From CAWBAT01 sp046331665 (GTDB lineage: Bacteria > Acidobacteriota > Terriglobia > Versatilivoradales > Versatilivoraceae): 64,000 bases of DNA. The notes beneath the pieces are model-generated. The model had not been told where the DNA came from and did not search any database. It was given only the letters and a program-made list of their open reading frames with translations. The position numbers and the translations under genes are program-made. Below, piece by piece: positions 17,412-26,863 of the stretch. Positions within the stretch are counted from its first letter, which is position 1. Every line of letters begins with the position of its first letter. Where the stretch lies: the NCBI GenBank assembly GCA_046331665.1, contig JAXLQK010000030.1, positions 1 through 64,000 on the forward strand. The letters are read 5' to 3'.

Positions 17412-18689
17412 TCAGGCGAAGAGCTCCGTAACGGGGGTGCCATCTTTCACAATGGCGACGGGCCTGCCATTGGCATGATAGTTCTTGGTAAAGTCAATGC
17501 CGAGGGACTTGTAAATCGTGGCCCCCAATTCTTCGATCGTGACAGGACGGTCTACGGGCTCTCCCGCTACTTTGTCGGTCTTCCCAATGACCTGTCCGCC
17601 TCGAATGCCCGCGCCTGCAAGAGCAACGGAAAAACTGCGCGGCCAATGATCGCGGCCGGCCGAGAAATTGATCTTGGGGGTCCTCCCGAAATCGCCGATC
17701 ACCAAAACCAGAGTGGTTTCGAGCATTCCCCGCTGTTCCAGATCATTCAACAGAGCCGGAAAGGCTTGATCGAAGTCTCGCAGTAGAGGCTGGGCATTTT
17801 TTTCGTGCTGGGAATGCGTGTCGTATCCACCCTGATAAATCGTGATGAGCCGCACCCCCGACTCCACGAGACGTCTTGCCAGCAGAGCTCCCTGGCCGAC
17901 GGTCGTTCTCCCATAGGCGTCTTTCAGCTTGTCGGGCTCCTGGCTCAGATCGAAGGCTTTCTTGGCCACGGGAGATGAAATCAAATCGAAGGCTTTTTGA
18001 TAGAACTCATCCATGCTCTCGATGAGCGGAGATTGTTCCACCTGCTTAAATTCGCTGTCGAGTGCGGCAAGCAGCCTGGCGCGGGACTGAGCCTCATCAA
18101 AGGAAATGCCCAGAGGCAAAGTGAGATCCTTGACCGAAAACGTTTTCGTATTCGGATTTCCGGTGACGAAGGGATCATAAGAGGATCCCAGAAATCCCGC
18201 CTCCGCTGAGAGATCCTTATCCGGGATTACCACGTACGGAGGCAATCCATTCTTCACGCCAAACTCCTTGGAAACCACAGAACCATAGCTTGGTTGGATC
18301 AAGTCATTCCGAGGACGCGTGCCGCTGGCAATATACTGCCTTGCCCGTTCGTGAATGGCTTCATCTGAATGCATGGATCGAATGATCGAAAATTTCTTCA
18401 TCGATTGCGCCGTTTGCGGAAGCAGTTCCGAGAGGTGGATCCCGGGAATGGTGGTTGGAATGGACTTGAAACTCCCCCGAATGTCTTCAGGCGCATCAGG
18501 TTTGGGGTCGAAGGTGTCGAGTTGGCTGGAGCCGCCGTTTTGGAAAATTACAATACAGCAAAGGTCTCGCCTGCCGGGCGAGGCTGACAACAGGCTTGGA
18601 AGGCTGAGTCCGCCGATTGCCAGGCCGCCGATCCGGATAAAATCGCGCCGGCTATACGGCCCTACCAGCGACGTGGGTGATATAAGCAT
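17412..18689 (-). CDS. DUF1501 protein, Tat-exported
   Basis: About 425 residues from the ATG at 18689, preceded by AAGGATTTCA. Upstream in-frame codons come from the repeat at 18703-18833. A twin-arginine signal YSRRDFIRIGG with a hydrophobic stretch is followed by the sulfatase-like alpha/beta fold of DUF1501. Visible markers are IVIFQNGGSSQLDTFDPKP, IIRSMHSDEAIHERARQYI, ITIYQGGYDTHSQHEKNAQ and LVLVIGDFGRTPKINFSAG. The family is typical of planctomycetes, verrucomicrobia and acidobacteria, always near DUF1549/1553 proteins. Biochemical role unknown, but the metal-type motifs suggest a hydrolase. Confidence 0.85.
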   Translation of the reverse strand: MLISPTSLVGPYSRRDFIRIGGLAIGGLSLPSLLSASPGRRDLCCIVIFQNGGSSQLDTFDPKPDAPEDIRGSFKSIPTTIPGIHLSELLPQTAQSMKKFSIIRSMHSDEAIHERARQYIASGTRPRNDLIQPSYGSVVSKEFGVKNGLPPYVVIPDKDLSAEAGFLGSSYDPFVTGNPNTKTFSVKDLTLPLGISFDEAQSRARLLAALDSEFKQVEQSPLIESMDEFYQKAFDLISSPVAKKAFDLSQEPDKLKDAYGRTTVGQGALLARRLVESGVRLITIYQGGYDTHSQHEKNAQPLLRDFDQAFPALLNDLEQRGMLETTLVLVIGDFGRTPKINFSAGRDHWPRSFSVALAGAGIRGGQVIGKTDKVAGEPVDRPVTIEELGATIYKSLGIDFTKNYHANGRPVAIVKDGTPVTELFA

Positions 18690-18702
18690 TGAAATCCTTT
18701 GG

Positions 18703-18833
18703 CAGGTTGCTAAAAAACTCACTGTAGCGGCGCTCTATTAGCGCCGTCGTTCTGCAAGTGATTGAATTTCGGCGGTCATGGACCGCCGCTACTGGCTCCC
18801 GCTCTTTGGTCGACCGGGTATTTCAGCAACCCG
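18703..18833 (-). repeat. Miniature inverted-repeat element, copy B (131 bp)
   Basis: Same family as the copy at 48-178 but in the opposite orientation and of identical length. Ends read CAGGTTGCTAAAAAACTC and TTTCAGCAACCCG. The internal inverted repeat GTAGCGGCG/CGCCGCTAC (about 18724-18792) and the centre GCAAGTGATTGAATTT are conserved. It occupies the gap between the DUF1549/1553 and DUF1501 genes, 13 bases from the DUF1501 start, so its hairpins would lie in the leader of that gene. I see no clear target duplication here. Confidence 0.85.
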
Positions 18834-18902
18834 TCATTGGTGTGTCCCATGGAAAAAGTCTGCACCGTTTCCCTGCATTCTAGCAGAGTATCGAGGGAAT
18901 CC

Positions 18903-21442
18903 TCAGTGATTCAATTGGAATTCTTTTGAATTCAAGATCGACCACAGAACTCCTTCGAGCGCCTGCCTTCGAGCTCGGCCGGATTGTGCTTCCTGATTCA
19001 AATATTCAGAAAGAAGTGTTTTTTCGCGTTCCGAGGGAAGCCTGGCATAGGCGCGTTCGTACAAGACTGAAATAATTTCCATGTCTGGCATCTGCTTCTC
19101 GATAAGAGTCCCCAGAATGTTGTTATCGGCGGACACTTTTTCCGTCAATACCTCGCTATTCTGCAGATGCAATGCCTGGCTCAAAGTCGGGTTCTTACTG
19201 CGTTCCGCCAGGACGTCGCGCCGGGGGATCCCGAAGGTGACCAGAAAATAGTCAGGGATTTCAGGAAAGTAGAGATCCTTAGCCGAGGTTCCGGCCGGGT
19301 ACCCTTTGAAGGGATGACTAACCCCCACCAGCTGCCCGATCGCATCCAGCAATACTTCACCGGAAAGCTTTCGAGGATAATAGCGCCTGAAAAGCAGCCG
19401 GTCCAAACGCGTGTTCTCCTCGGTAGAGCCCGTTTTGCGTGAGGCGAGCTGGTAGGTGGCTGAGTTCAGAATGGCTCGATGAAGCGCTTTCAGGTGATAA
19501 CCGCATGCGATGAAGTGCCCGGCTAGTGCGTCCAGTAACTCCGGGTTGGTCGGAAGATTAGTCGAGCGGAAATCATCAAACGGCTCGACGATGCCCGTTT
19601 CAAAGTACTCATGCCAGATCCGGTTTACCGTGGCCCGTGCAAAGTACGGATTTTGGGGACTGACGACCCAGTCGGCCAGAACTTTTCTTCGGTCCGCACC
19701 CGTCGGCGGATGGGGAGTATCCCCGCCCAGAAACTTCATGACGGCGGGCTGCTTTTTAACGGGGTTCTCGATTTCTCCGTCTTCTTCCAGATACCAGGTT
19801 CGACGGTAGGCGGCGTATCCATGCTTGACGCGAAGCTGAGAAAAGAAAGCGGCCATCCCATAAAAGTCATCTTGCGTCAGGTTCTCCAAGGGGTGATTGT
19901 GGCATTCTGCGCACTCTAATCGAACCCCGAGAAAGAGACGGCTGACGGTGGGAGTCACTTTGTTAACGCTGAATTTCTTTAACATGAAGTCGGATGCAGG
20001 GTGCCAGAAATTCGCCGCTGGATGGATCATCGTGTCCCCTTCGCTGGTGAGGAGCTCACGGACAACTTGATCATAAGGCCGATCGGCAGCCACCCATTCT
20101 AAAATCCAGTCCTTGAAAGTCCCCATGGAGCGGCCTTGCATATGGAGCTGGCAGTTGCGAAACCAATCTTCAAATTTTACCGTCCAATAGGAAGCGTACT
20201 CGGGCCGTTCCAGCAGCTGGTCGATAAGACGTGCCCGTTTTCCCGGACGATGATCGCTCAGAAACCGGTGGACCTCCGGAACTGTGGGCAGGAGACCAAT
20301 GGTGTCCAGATACACCCTCCGCACGAATTCTTCATCGGTTGCGAGAGGATTAGCTTCGACTTGCAGTTCCCGCCATTTTGCAAAGACATGGTCATCAATG
20401 AAATTATGGGGAACCCACTTCGTGCCCCCAGGGCTTCCGGCCCCAGCGGCTACTCCAATCTGGGCCGCCGCCACCTGCCCAAAAGCCCGGGCGGTAATAG
20501 TTGTCAATCCCGGGTTCACACCTGAAATGACTCCACCGGCAGACAGCGTCGCCACGGTATCGTCATTGGTGGCGTAGCGCACCTCTTGAGTCATATCACG
20601 CGTGGTCCCGTCGGAAAGCCGGCCAATGACGACAGCCTGCTGCTGAACTCCCTTGCCGCTGAGCACCCGCTCCGTGGGGTACATCTCCAGCCTGGTGAGG
20701 TGGACTCCCCCGCCGCTCCGTTTTGCCCCCTGCTTCAGCCAATTCAGGATGGTGCGATACTCTTCAGAATCACGCGGCAGGACCTGACCCCCTCCATGAG
20801 GAATCGCAAAAGAAGGCTTTTGGAGGATGAGGCTTTCTTCGGGGTTCGGCAAATTCACGCGCCGGCCATCATGATTCTTTACGATCATCTGATAGTCGGC
20901 CTCCGCGTCATACCCAAACAATGAGAGTTTGAAACCGTTCTGACCGGCGGGCGACCCGTGACAACCGGAACCGTTGCACCCTTTTGTGGTGAGAATGGAG
21001 AGAATGTCGGGGGAGAAGCTGACTTCCATGTCATGAGACCGGTTGCCTACCACCACGGGAATAACCTGCGTCATCCCACTCCACAGGACTCGAACTTCGG
21101 TTTGGCCGGCAGATACTCCAACCATCTGCGCCTTCACCCTGTTGATCTCGATTACCTGCGGGTTTGAGGAGAGGATTTGAGCGGAGTGGGTAACGTCCGT
21201 GACCTTCCCATTGGCGTCTGTGGCCTCAACAATAAAATGTTGAGAGGTGCCAGGGTGAGCGAGAACAATCCCCTCGGTTGCAAGCGGAGAGATGGCTTGA
21301 CGGGAGAAAAGTCCCTGGTCTCCGAGTCCAATTTTGAATTCGGTTGAGTCCAGGCAAACCCTCCTTGACTGAGGAGGACCACTGTCCACAACAAGACGCG
21401 AAACACGCAATTTCCCCCAAACTCGCACCGGTGAGCCTGCAC
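18903..21442 (-). CDS. DUF1549/DUF1553 protein with Ig-like domains and haem-type Cys-His motifs; N-terminal frame change
   Basis: The main frame (841 residues to 21428) contains a BIG2-like domain (about 45-130), a cytochrome-like segment with CNGSGCHG (C151-H157) and LPRDSEEYRTILNWLKQGA, a second BIG2-like domain (TERVLSGKGVQQQAVVIGRL), then DUF1549 (FVRRVYLDTIGLLPT...) with LECAECHNHP, and DUF1553 (FARATVNRIWHEYFE). Its own N-terminus lacks a signal. A signal peptide is present just upstream in another frame (start 21442: FRVLLWTVVLLSQGGFAWTQ). The gene therefore appears frameshifted at about 21300-21390. The family accompanies DUF1501 proteins and is presumed exported. Function unknown. 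Confidence 0.8.
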
Positions 21443-21698
21443 GGTAACCTCGTCTTCCTGCGTAGGCCTAGTATAACATTACTCAAAACAGGAGCGCCGA
21501 CCGCTTCTCGGAGCTTCCGTCAATGTCACTCAATGAGTCCGAAGGGAGAGTTAGGGGAGTGAAGTAACGGTTGGCAGGAATTCTTTCCCATGCTCCCCGG
21601 AGGCACAAAAGTTCAGTGATCCGCAGTCGGTTCCGGTCGGGGCGAAGGCTGGGCGCCTTTCGGAATCTCTTCCGGACCCAGGGAACGCTCTCCAGCGT

Positions 21699-22751
21699 TT
21701 ACCGGGCAGAATTCTTGTGCCGTTCCAGCTTGCGCAAAAAGCCGGGTTTCTTGAGCACCTCTTTGTTCACCACGCTCAAGGGGATTTGCCCGCGGAAAAC
21801 CGCCAAGGCGCCCGTGCAATCGGCTCGGCCGATGTCGCGGAACAATTCCTCCGTCCAACCGATGGAGTGAGAGGTCACAATGACATTTTCCATTGTTAGC
21901 AAGGGGGAAGAGGGGTCCAGGGGCTCATGCTCCATCACGTCCAGGGCTGCTCCGGCAATGGTTCCATTCTGAAGAGCATGAATAAGGGCGCCCTCATCCA
22001 CGATGGAACCTCGCGCCGCATTAATCAGATACGCATCCCGCTTCATCAGGTTCAGTTGGGCAGCGCCGATCAAATGCCGCGTCTCAGGGGTAAGGGGGCA
22101 ATTGATCAATACATAATCGGAGTGGTGCAGCAGGTCCTCCAAGGAGACCAGTTCCACTCCCAGGGAAGACGCCTTGGCCGGATCCAGATACGGGTCGTAC
22201 GCCAGCATTGCCCCAACATCAAATGGGCGCATCAGCTTGATCACTTCAGTCCCAATTCCCCCAAGTCCGACCGAGCCGATGACGCGTTCTCTCGGCTCCC
22301 TGCCCATGCGTCGGGTACTTTCGCGCCAATGTCCCTTGCGGACCATGGCATCTTTCCACACCAGGTGATGTGAAAGGGCCAGAATGAAGAGAACGATGGA
22401 TTCCGCCATGGGGCGGACCACCGCTTGCGGAGTAATGAATAACGCCACGTCGGCTTCGGTACAGGCCTTCAAGTCGACGTTGTCATAACCAACTCCTGCT
22501 CTGCCGATGGCACACAACCTCTCTGCGGCCGTCAGCGAAGCCGCGGTCACCCGAGGCTTCAGGGAGATGACGACGTCGTAAGGGGCCAACTGATCCGCGG
22601 TGTATTCCGCCTTATAGTCTTTGATGAATTCATAGGAAACTCGGGGTTCCCTATCCAGCAGATCCAGACCAAAGTCAGGGAAAATAAGCTTATGTTGTTC
22701 GTTGAGAAAATCAGCCGACAGACCAACACGGAAGGGGACCGTTTCAACCAT
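21699..22751 (-). CDS. D-isomer-specific 2-hydroxyacid dehydrogenase
   Basis: A 350-residue NAD-dependent dehydrogenase of the phosphoglycerate/hydroxypyruvate-reductase family, cytoplasmic. The NAD-binding Rossmann motif is SVGLGGIGTEVIKLM with the acidic strand end at LAYDPYL. The catalytic Arg is in LINAARGSIVDEGAL, the Glu in LDVMEHEPLDPSSPL, and the His in SHSIGWTEE. The substrate end has AIGRAGVGYDNVDLKA. It is flanked by about 200-270 bases without genes, so it is probably a single transcription unit. It could serve sugar-acid metabolism near the rhamnose locus, but that is not shown. Confidence 0.85.
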   Translation of the reverse strand: MVETVPFRVGLSADFLNEQHKLIFPDFGLDLLDREPRVSYEFIKDYKAEYTADQLAPYDVVISLKPRVTAASLTAAERLCAIGRAGVGYDNVDLKACTEADVALFITPQAVVRPMAESIVLFILALSHHLVWKDAMVRKGHWRESTRRMGREPRERVIGSVGLGGIGTEVIKLMRPFDVGAMLAYDPYLDPAKASSLGVELVSLEDLLHHSDYVLINCPLTPETRHLIGAAQLNLMKRDAYLINAARGSIVDEGALIHALQNGTIAGAALDVMEHEPLDPSSPLLTMENVIVTSHSIGWTEELFRDIGRADCTGALAVFRGQIPLSVVNKEVLKKPGFLRKLERHKNSAR

Positions 22752-22948
22752 TTTTTGATATCTCCAAAAGGATTTTTTACGATCGGGGGTGGAAGCCTTC
22801 GAGCTTTGGATCGCTGAGCCTGGAGTGAGGAAACCAAGCCTGGTCCTGCGCCAAGGCTATGTTGAGCGAAAATCCTGCCGGAGTCAAATCTTCAGCAAGT
22901 GGTCATGACCTCTCTACGTTCGACTCCAGGTCATTTTACTTCGAGTGC

Positions 22949-24226
22949 TCACAGGGCTCTGCTCTCCGGACTTTCCCGGAAACGCACCTCAAAGCATGTT
23001 CCTCCACCCTCCCGCTCCAGGCAGCGGGCAACGCCGTTGTGATGTCGGGCAATTTCCTGGACCAGAGCCAGGCCCAAGCCTGCTCCACGATCGCTTTGCT
23101 CGCGCAGGCTGGGAGGTCGATAGAAAGGTTCAAAGATTCTTTCCCGCTCCGGGGCCGGAACTCCGGGGCCACGGTCTGCGACTCGCAGAACGGCCCCACC
23201 CGAAGGGGGTGACTCGACGGAGGCCTCCACAGGCGATTGGGAAGAATACCGCCGGGCATTTTCGAGAAGATTGCGAATGAGTCTTCGCAGCAAGCGAGGA
23301 TCTCCCGAGATGGTCACGGCTTTTCCACTGACTTCGGCTCCTATTCGCGCTCCCTCCTCTGCCAACAGGGCCAGCAGATCGACCTGCTCCGTCGTTTCGA
23401 GTTGCTCCAGAGCGTCCAGACGGCTGGCGAGAAGCAATTCTCCGATGAGTTCATCCAACTCGGCGATATCCTTTGCCAGACTCGTCCGGAGCTCGGGCCG
23501 ATTGTCTTCTCCAAGCAATGCGATACCCATTTGAATTCGTGTCAGTGGCGAACGCAGTTCATGAGAAGCGTATGCCAGCAGACGGCGTTGGGCCTGAACC
23601 AGGGTTTCGATACGTTCAGCGGCCAGATTAAAGCTTCTGGCCAAATCGGCGATTTCATCTGTCCCCTCCACTTTGACTCGGGCGGACAGTTCTCCGGCAC
23701 CCAGCGCCTCCACTTGCTGTTGCAACTGTTCGAGCCGGCGGGTGATCCGGCGAGCGACAGGCCTGGCTCCAATTCCCACTGCCAGGGCGAGGAAGAGGAG
23801 AGACAACAGAAGAGCCAATGGCCGGTGCGAGTGATGCCAGCGCACCAGGAGCCAGCGTCCGTCGGGCATCGCCAAGGCGATGGTGGGCCCTGCTCCCCTG
23901 GAGTAAACCCACCCGCTTTTCACCCGAACACGCGTAGGAGCGGGCAAGGGGCTGCCGGCGGCGGCAAGCAGATTGCCATCGGCAGCGCGCAACGAGACCT
24001 GCGCCGAAAGGAGGTTCCCCAAGCGATCCAAGGATGCCTGGAGTTCATCGTGCGGGCGATCTGCGCCGGGCAGGAGCGTCCCGACCAGCGTCCCCAACCC
24101 GTCCAAACGGTTCTGATCGTCCAAGTCTCCCGGTAAGAAGAACCAGGCTGTCAGAACAAACAGGACAAAAAGCAGGAAGATCCCCAGAAGCGCAAAATAA
24201 ATTTGCAGATAGAAGCGGCGCATCAA
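22949..24226 (-). CDS. Sensor histidine kinase (CpxA-like)
   Basis: A 425-residue inner-membrane kinase. Helix 1 lies at about 7-31, a periplasmic sensor at about 32-134, helix 2 at about 135-152 and HAMP at about 153-206. The HisKA motif YASHELRSPLTRIQ has phospho-acceptor H222. The ATPase domain carries the N-box LIRNLLENARRYS, G1 VADRGPGVPAPERERIFEPF and G2 GAGLGLALVQEIARHH. It overlaps the response-regulator gene upstream by four bases. Together with the Spy/CpxP-like gene it forms an envelope-stress or metal-sensing unit by analogy with Cpx and Zra. Confidence 0.88.
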   Translation of the reverse strand: MMRRFYLQIYFALLGIFLLFVLFVLTAWFFLPGDLDDQNRLDGLGTLVGTLLPGADRPHDELQASLDRLGNLLSAQVSLRAADGNLLAAAGSPLPAPTRVRVKSGWVYSRGAGPTIALAMPDGRWLLVRWHHSHRPLALLLSLLFLALAVGIGARPVARRITRRLEQLQQQVEALGAGELSARVKVEGTDEIADLARSFNLAAERIETLVQAQRRLLAYASHELRSPLTRIQMGIALLGEDNRPELRTSLAKDIAELDELIGELLLASRLDALEQLETTEQVDLLALLAEEGARIGAEVSGKAVTISGDPRLLRRLIRNLLENARRYSSQSPVEASVESPPSGGAVLRVADRGPGVPAPERERIFEPFYRPPSLREQSDRGAGLGLALVQEIARHHNGVARCLEREGGGTCFEVRFRESPESRAL

Positions 24227-24924
24227 ATATCCTGATCCTGATTTTTGGCAAATACGTATCCCGCACCTCGAACGGTGATCAAACGCCTGGGATGGCGAGG
24301 GTCATTCTCCAGAGCCGCCCGGATTCGGGAAATGTGCACATCAATACTGCGGTCGAAGGCTTCGAGTTCTTCTCCGCGGACGCTGTCCATGAGAGCCTCG
24401 CGAGACATTACCTTGCCAGCATTGAGCGCCAGGGCACAGAGCAGATCGAATTGGTAACCGGTCAACGTTCGTTCCTCGCCTTCCAGCCGGACGATTCTGG
24501 CATCGCGGTCAATTTCCAGACGCCCGAAGCGCAGGGTGGAAGAGTGTTTTTGAATCGTGGGATCGGTTCGACGCAAAATGGCCCGGAGTCGAGCCAGCAG
24601 TTCCCGGGGGTTGAAGGGTTTGGGCAGATAATCATCGGCGCCCAATTCCAACCCGACAATCCGGTCCGTTTCCTCGCCTCGTGCCGTAAGCATCAAGATT
24701 GGGATATCCCACTCCGCTCGCACTTGCCGGCACACCTCAAATCCATCCAAGTCTGGAAGCATCACATCAAGAATGAGAGCTTTGAACCCTCCATGATGCA
24801 GTAGCTTTAATCCTTCCCTGGCTGTTCCTCTGGCCGTGAGCTCGATGCCGCGCTTGCCCAGATATTCTCCAACCATAGCCGCCAGGGATTTGTCGTCCTC
24901 AATCATCAGGACGCGCTCAGTCAC
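24223..24924 (-). CDS. OmpR/PhoB-family response regulator (CpxR-like)
   Basis: A 233-residue two-domain regulator. The receiver has the acidic pocket MIEDD (10-11), the phospho-acceptor D53 in LDVMLPDLDGFEVC, the switch Thr in LMLTARGEE, and the Lys in LPKPFNPREL. The C-terminal winged helix has LTGYQFDLLCALALNAG and DVHISRIRAALENDPRHPR followed by ITVRGAGYVF. It precedes the kinase gene with a four-base overlap and follows the Spy-like gene by about 207 bases that contain a hairpin. Confidence 0.9.
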   Translation of the reverse strand: MTERVLMIEDDKSLAAMVGEYLGKRGIELTARGTAREGLKLLHHGGFKALILDVMLPDLDGFEVCRQVRAEWDIPILMLTARGEETDRIVGLELGADDYLPKPFNPRELLARLRAILRRTDPTIQKHSSTLRFGRLEIDRDARIVRLEGEERTLTGYQFDLLCALALNAGKVMSREALMDSVRGEELEAFDRSIDVHISRIRAALENDPRHPRRLITVRGAGYVFAKNQDQDI

Positions 24925-25053
24925 GGTTTCCTCCCCTCCTCAAACGCCGGCGATGTGAATTGCGATCCGGAGTTTTCTCCAGGGCGACTCGAGGGTTTCT
25001 TTCTGGTTCGATTTTGCCACCCGCTTCCGCCAGAAATCGAGTGGATGGCTCGA

Positions 25054-25079
25054 ACAGCCCCCCGCCGGGAGGGGGCTGT
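25054..25079 (-). terminator. Hairpin between the Spy-like gene and its regulator gene
   Basis: A perfect 9-bp stem ACAGCCCCC/GGGGGCTGT with an 8-base loop lies 53 bases after the Spy-like stop. Without a strong U-run it may act as an attenuator or RNA-stabilising structure that sets the ratio between the abundant periplasmic protein and the two-component genes. Confidence 0.5.
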
Positions 25080-25131
25080 CGAGAATTAGTATCATCGAGA
25101 ACCAAAACACCAAACAACGGGAAAATTACCT

Positions 25132-25671
25132 TCAGCGATGGAATCGTGAAATCGCATCGGCCAATTGGGTGCGCTGTTCCAGAGTCAAAGACTCTGCCAC
25201 CTCCGCCAAAGCCTCCACCACCTTGTTGCTGGCATTGTCGGCTAGTTGCATCTCGGACTGGCGCAATGTTTTCAGGGCCTCCCGGTCGACCGAGGGCTGT
25301 AACAAGGCGTCGTGGATGGCCTTCCGGTTTTGCAGATGCTGTTCCCTAAGCGGAAGCAGACCCTTGACCGTCGTCTCGACAATCGAGGTGATTTTCTGAC
25401 GTTGTTCATCGGTGGCATTGACCTTTCTTAGAAGCCATGCCGTCACGAAGTCCGCCCGCTCCAGTGCTGAGTCAGGATCCAGCTTGCCATGGCCGAAAGC
25501 CGCAAAATGGCCTCGGCCGGGGAAATCCTGGGAGTGAGAATAAAGACTCACACTGCCCACCACGATCCCTCCGATGACAAATCCTGCCAGGAGGCCAACG
25601 AGAAATTTTCGCCCCGCCCCTTTGCTACAGTTTTGATTCTTTTTGATAAGTTGTTCAGTATTTTCACTCAT
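25132..25671 (-). CDS. Spy/CpxP-like periplasmic protein (heavy-metal resistance/sensor family)
   Basis: A 179-residue protein with an N-terminal membrane segment (about 22-46: FLVGLLAGFVIGGIVVGSV), so it is anchored or exported. The rest is helical, with the LTxxQ-type signature twice: NATDEQRQKITSIVETTV and SLTLEQRTQLADAISRF. An His/Gly-rich patch GRGHFAAFGHGK could bind metal. Family members are periplasmic chaperones or accessory sensors that tune a Cpx/Zra-type kinase. The position directly upstream of the regulator and kinase genes fits that. Confidence 0.8.
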   Translation of the reverse strand: MSENTEQLIKKNQNCSKGAGRKFLVGLLAGFVIGGIVVGSVSLYSHSQDFPGRGHFAAFGHGKLDPDSALERADFVTAWLLRKVNATDEQRQKITSIVETTVKGLLPLREQHLQNRKAIHDALLQPSVDREALKTLRQSEMQLADNASNKVVEALAEVAESLTLEQRTQLADAISRFHR

Positions 25672-25919
25672 AACGCTGAGGCTCCTTTCCGATTGCAGTC
25701 AACGACGCCGCCTTTTGGCGACGAATGAAACCATCGTACCCGCCGTTTGTTGCGAGTTTTCGTCGCCAATGTAAAGTTTTGTGAAGAGAGTTCTTTCCCG
25801 GTCTGAGCGCGGAGGACGCCACGCCTGCGTGTCTGAGGTTGACGTCGGGTCTCGATTCTCCTTATAGTGTGACACAGCCTGGATAGATTCAATTTCTCGC
25901 ACGGCGGGTGGCCCCTCTA

Positions 25920-26702
25920 ATGTCACATACCCAACAATTCATCCAAAAACTCAAGAGCGCTCAATCCCAACTGGGGTTATGGGTGACATTAGAATCTCCG
26001 ACGATCACCGAAATTGCGGCTCGGATGAAGCTTGATTGGGTCGTCATTGACACCGAACACGGCCACTTGGATCTTAAGGAGGTCGTCGACCATCTGCGTG
26101 CCTTGCGGGGAAGCGAGACCGTCGGGCTCGTTCGGGTTCAGGAGATCGAGCAGGGGCTTATCAAACGCGTTCTCGATCTGGGCGCCGATGGAATCATTGT
26201 CCCGCAGATTCGAACCGCCGAGGAGGTCGAACAAGCCGTTTTTTTTGCCAAATATCCACCCCGTGGGATCCGCGGCATTGGCGGCGAAAGAGCGACTGCC
26301 TGGGGGAAAAACCTGGCTTTTGCCAAGACCGGGAATGATCATACCCTGGTCATCCCCTTGATTGAGCGGGTGGAAGCCGGACGAAATATCGATTCCATCT
26401 TGCAAGTTCCTGGAGTCGATGCCTTCTTTTTTGGCCCGGCCGACTATTCAGCCTCTGCAGGTTATCCGGGGGAGTGGGAAGGTCCGGGAGTAGCCGAAGA
26501 AATCCTTCGCGTTAAGGGAAAAATTCTCGCCAAAGGGTTTGGATGCGGGATTATGGCAACGGACCTGGCAAACGGGCAGATGCGGGTACAGCAAGGGTTT
26601 CATATGATCGGGCTGGCTTCGGACGTGGGCCTGTTGATCCGCGGGATTACCGACATGCTCCACGGACTCGGGAGGCCTCTCGACCCAAGTGTCTGGAAGT
26701 GA
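25920..26702 (+). CDS. HpcH/HpaI-family aldolase (possible 2-keto-3-deoxy-sugar-acid aldolase)
   Basis: About 260 residues from the ATG at 25920; an in-frame GTG at 25908 is the alternative. A TIM-barrel class II aldolase of the HpaI/YfaU group: LDWVVIDTEHGHLDLKEV supplies the conserved DxEH with the base His. The arginine is in VGLVRVQEIE, and the metal-binding region is IPLIERVEAGRN followed by VDAFFFGPADYSASAG. Known relatives cleave 4-hydroxy-2-oxo-heptanedioate or 2-keto-3-deoxy-L-rhamnonate. Because the next gene is a rhamnosidase, the rhamnonate role is attractive but unproven; the other steps of that non-phosphorylating route were not identified in the window. Confidence 0.85.
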   Translation: MSHTQQFIQKLKSAQSQLGLWVTLESPTITEIAARMKLDWVVIDTEHGHLDLKEVVDHLRALRGSETVGLVRVQEIEQGLIKRVLDLGADGIIVPQIRTAEEVEQAVFFAKYPPRGIRGIGGERATAWGKNLAFAKTGNDHTLVIPLIERVEAGRNIDSILQVPGVDAFFFGPADYSASAGYPGEWEGPGVAEEILRVKGKILAKGFGCGIMATDLANGQMRVQQGFHMIGLASDVGLLIRGITDMLHGLGRPLDPSVWK

Positions 26703-26863
26703 TGGACCCTGAATTTCTGAAGGCCTTTGATCATCCGGTGTGTTCTCTTTGCCCGACCCTCGGCTTTTTCCTGTATCGTGCCGTTTTTGCTGTCCTCATT
26801 TAAGAGTCGCCAAGATTCATCAACTCTACTCATTAGGATTGCCCATCTTTGAAGGAGGCCTTC

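Noticed and set aside
23237..24136. 299-codon plus-strand frame opposite the histidine kinase
   Set aside because: Kinase motifs are all on the minus strand; this frame is Gln/Ser-rich without homology.
26849..26863. TTG start for the rhamnosidase
   Set aside because: It would lie upstream of or within the ribosome-binding site that serves the GTG at 26864.
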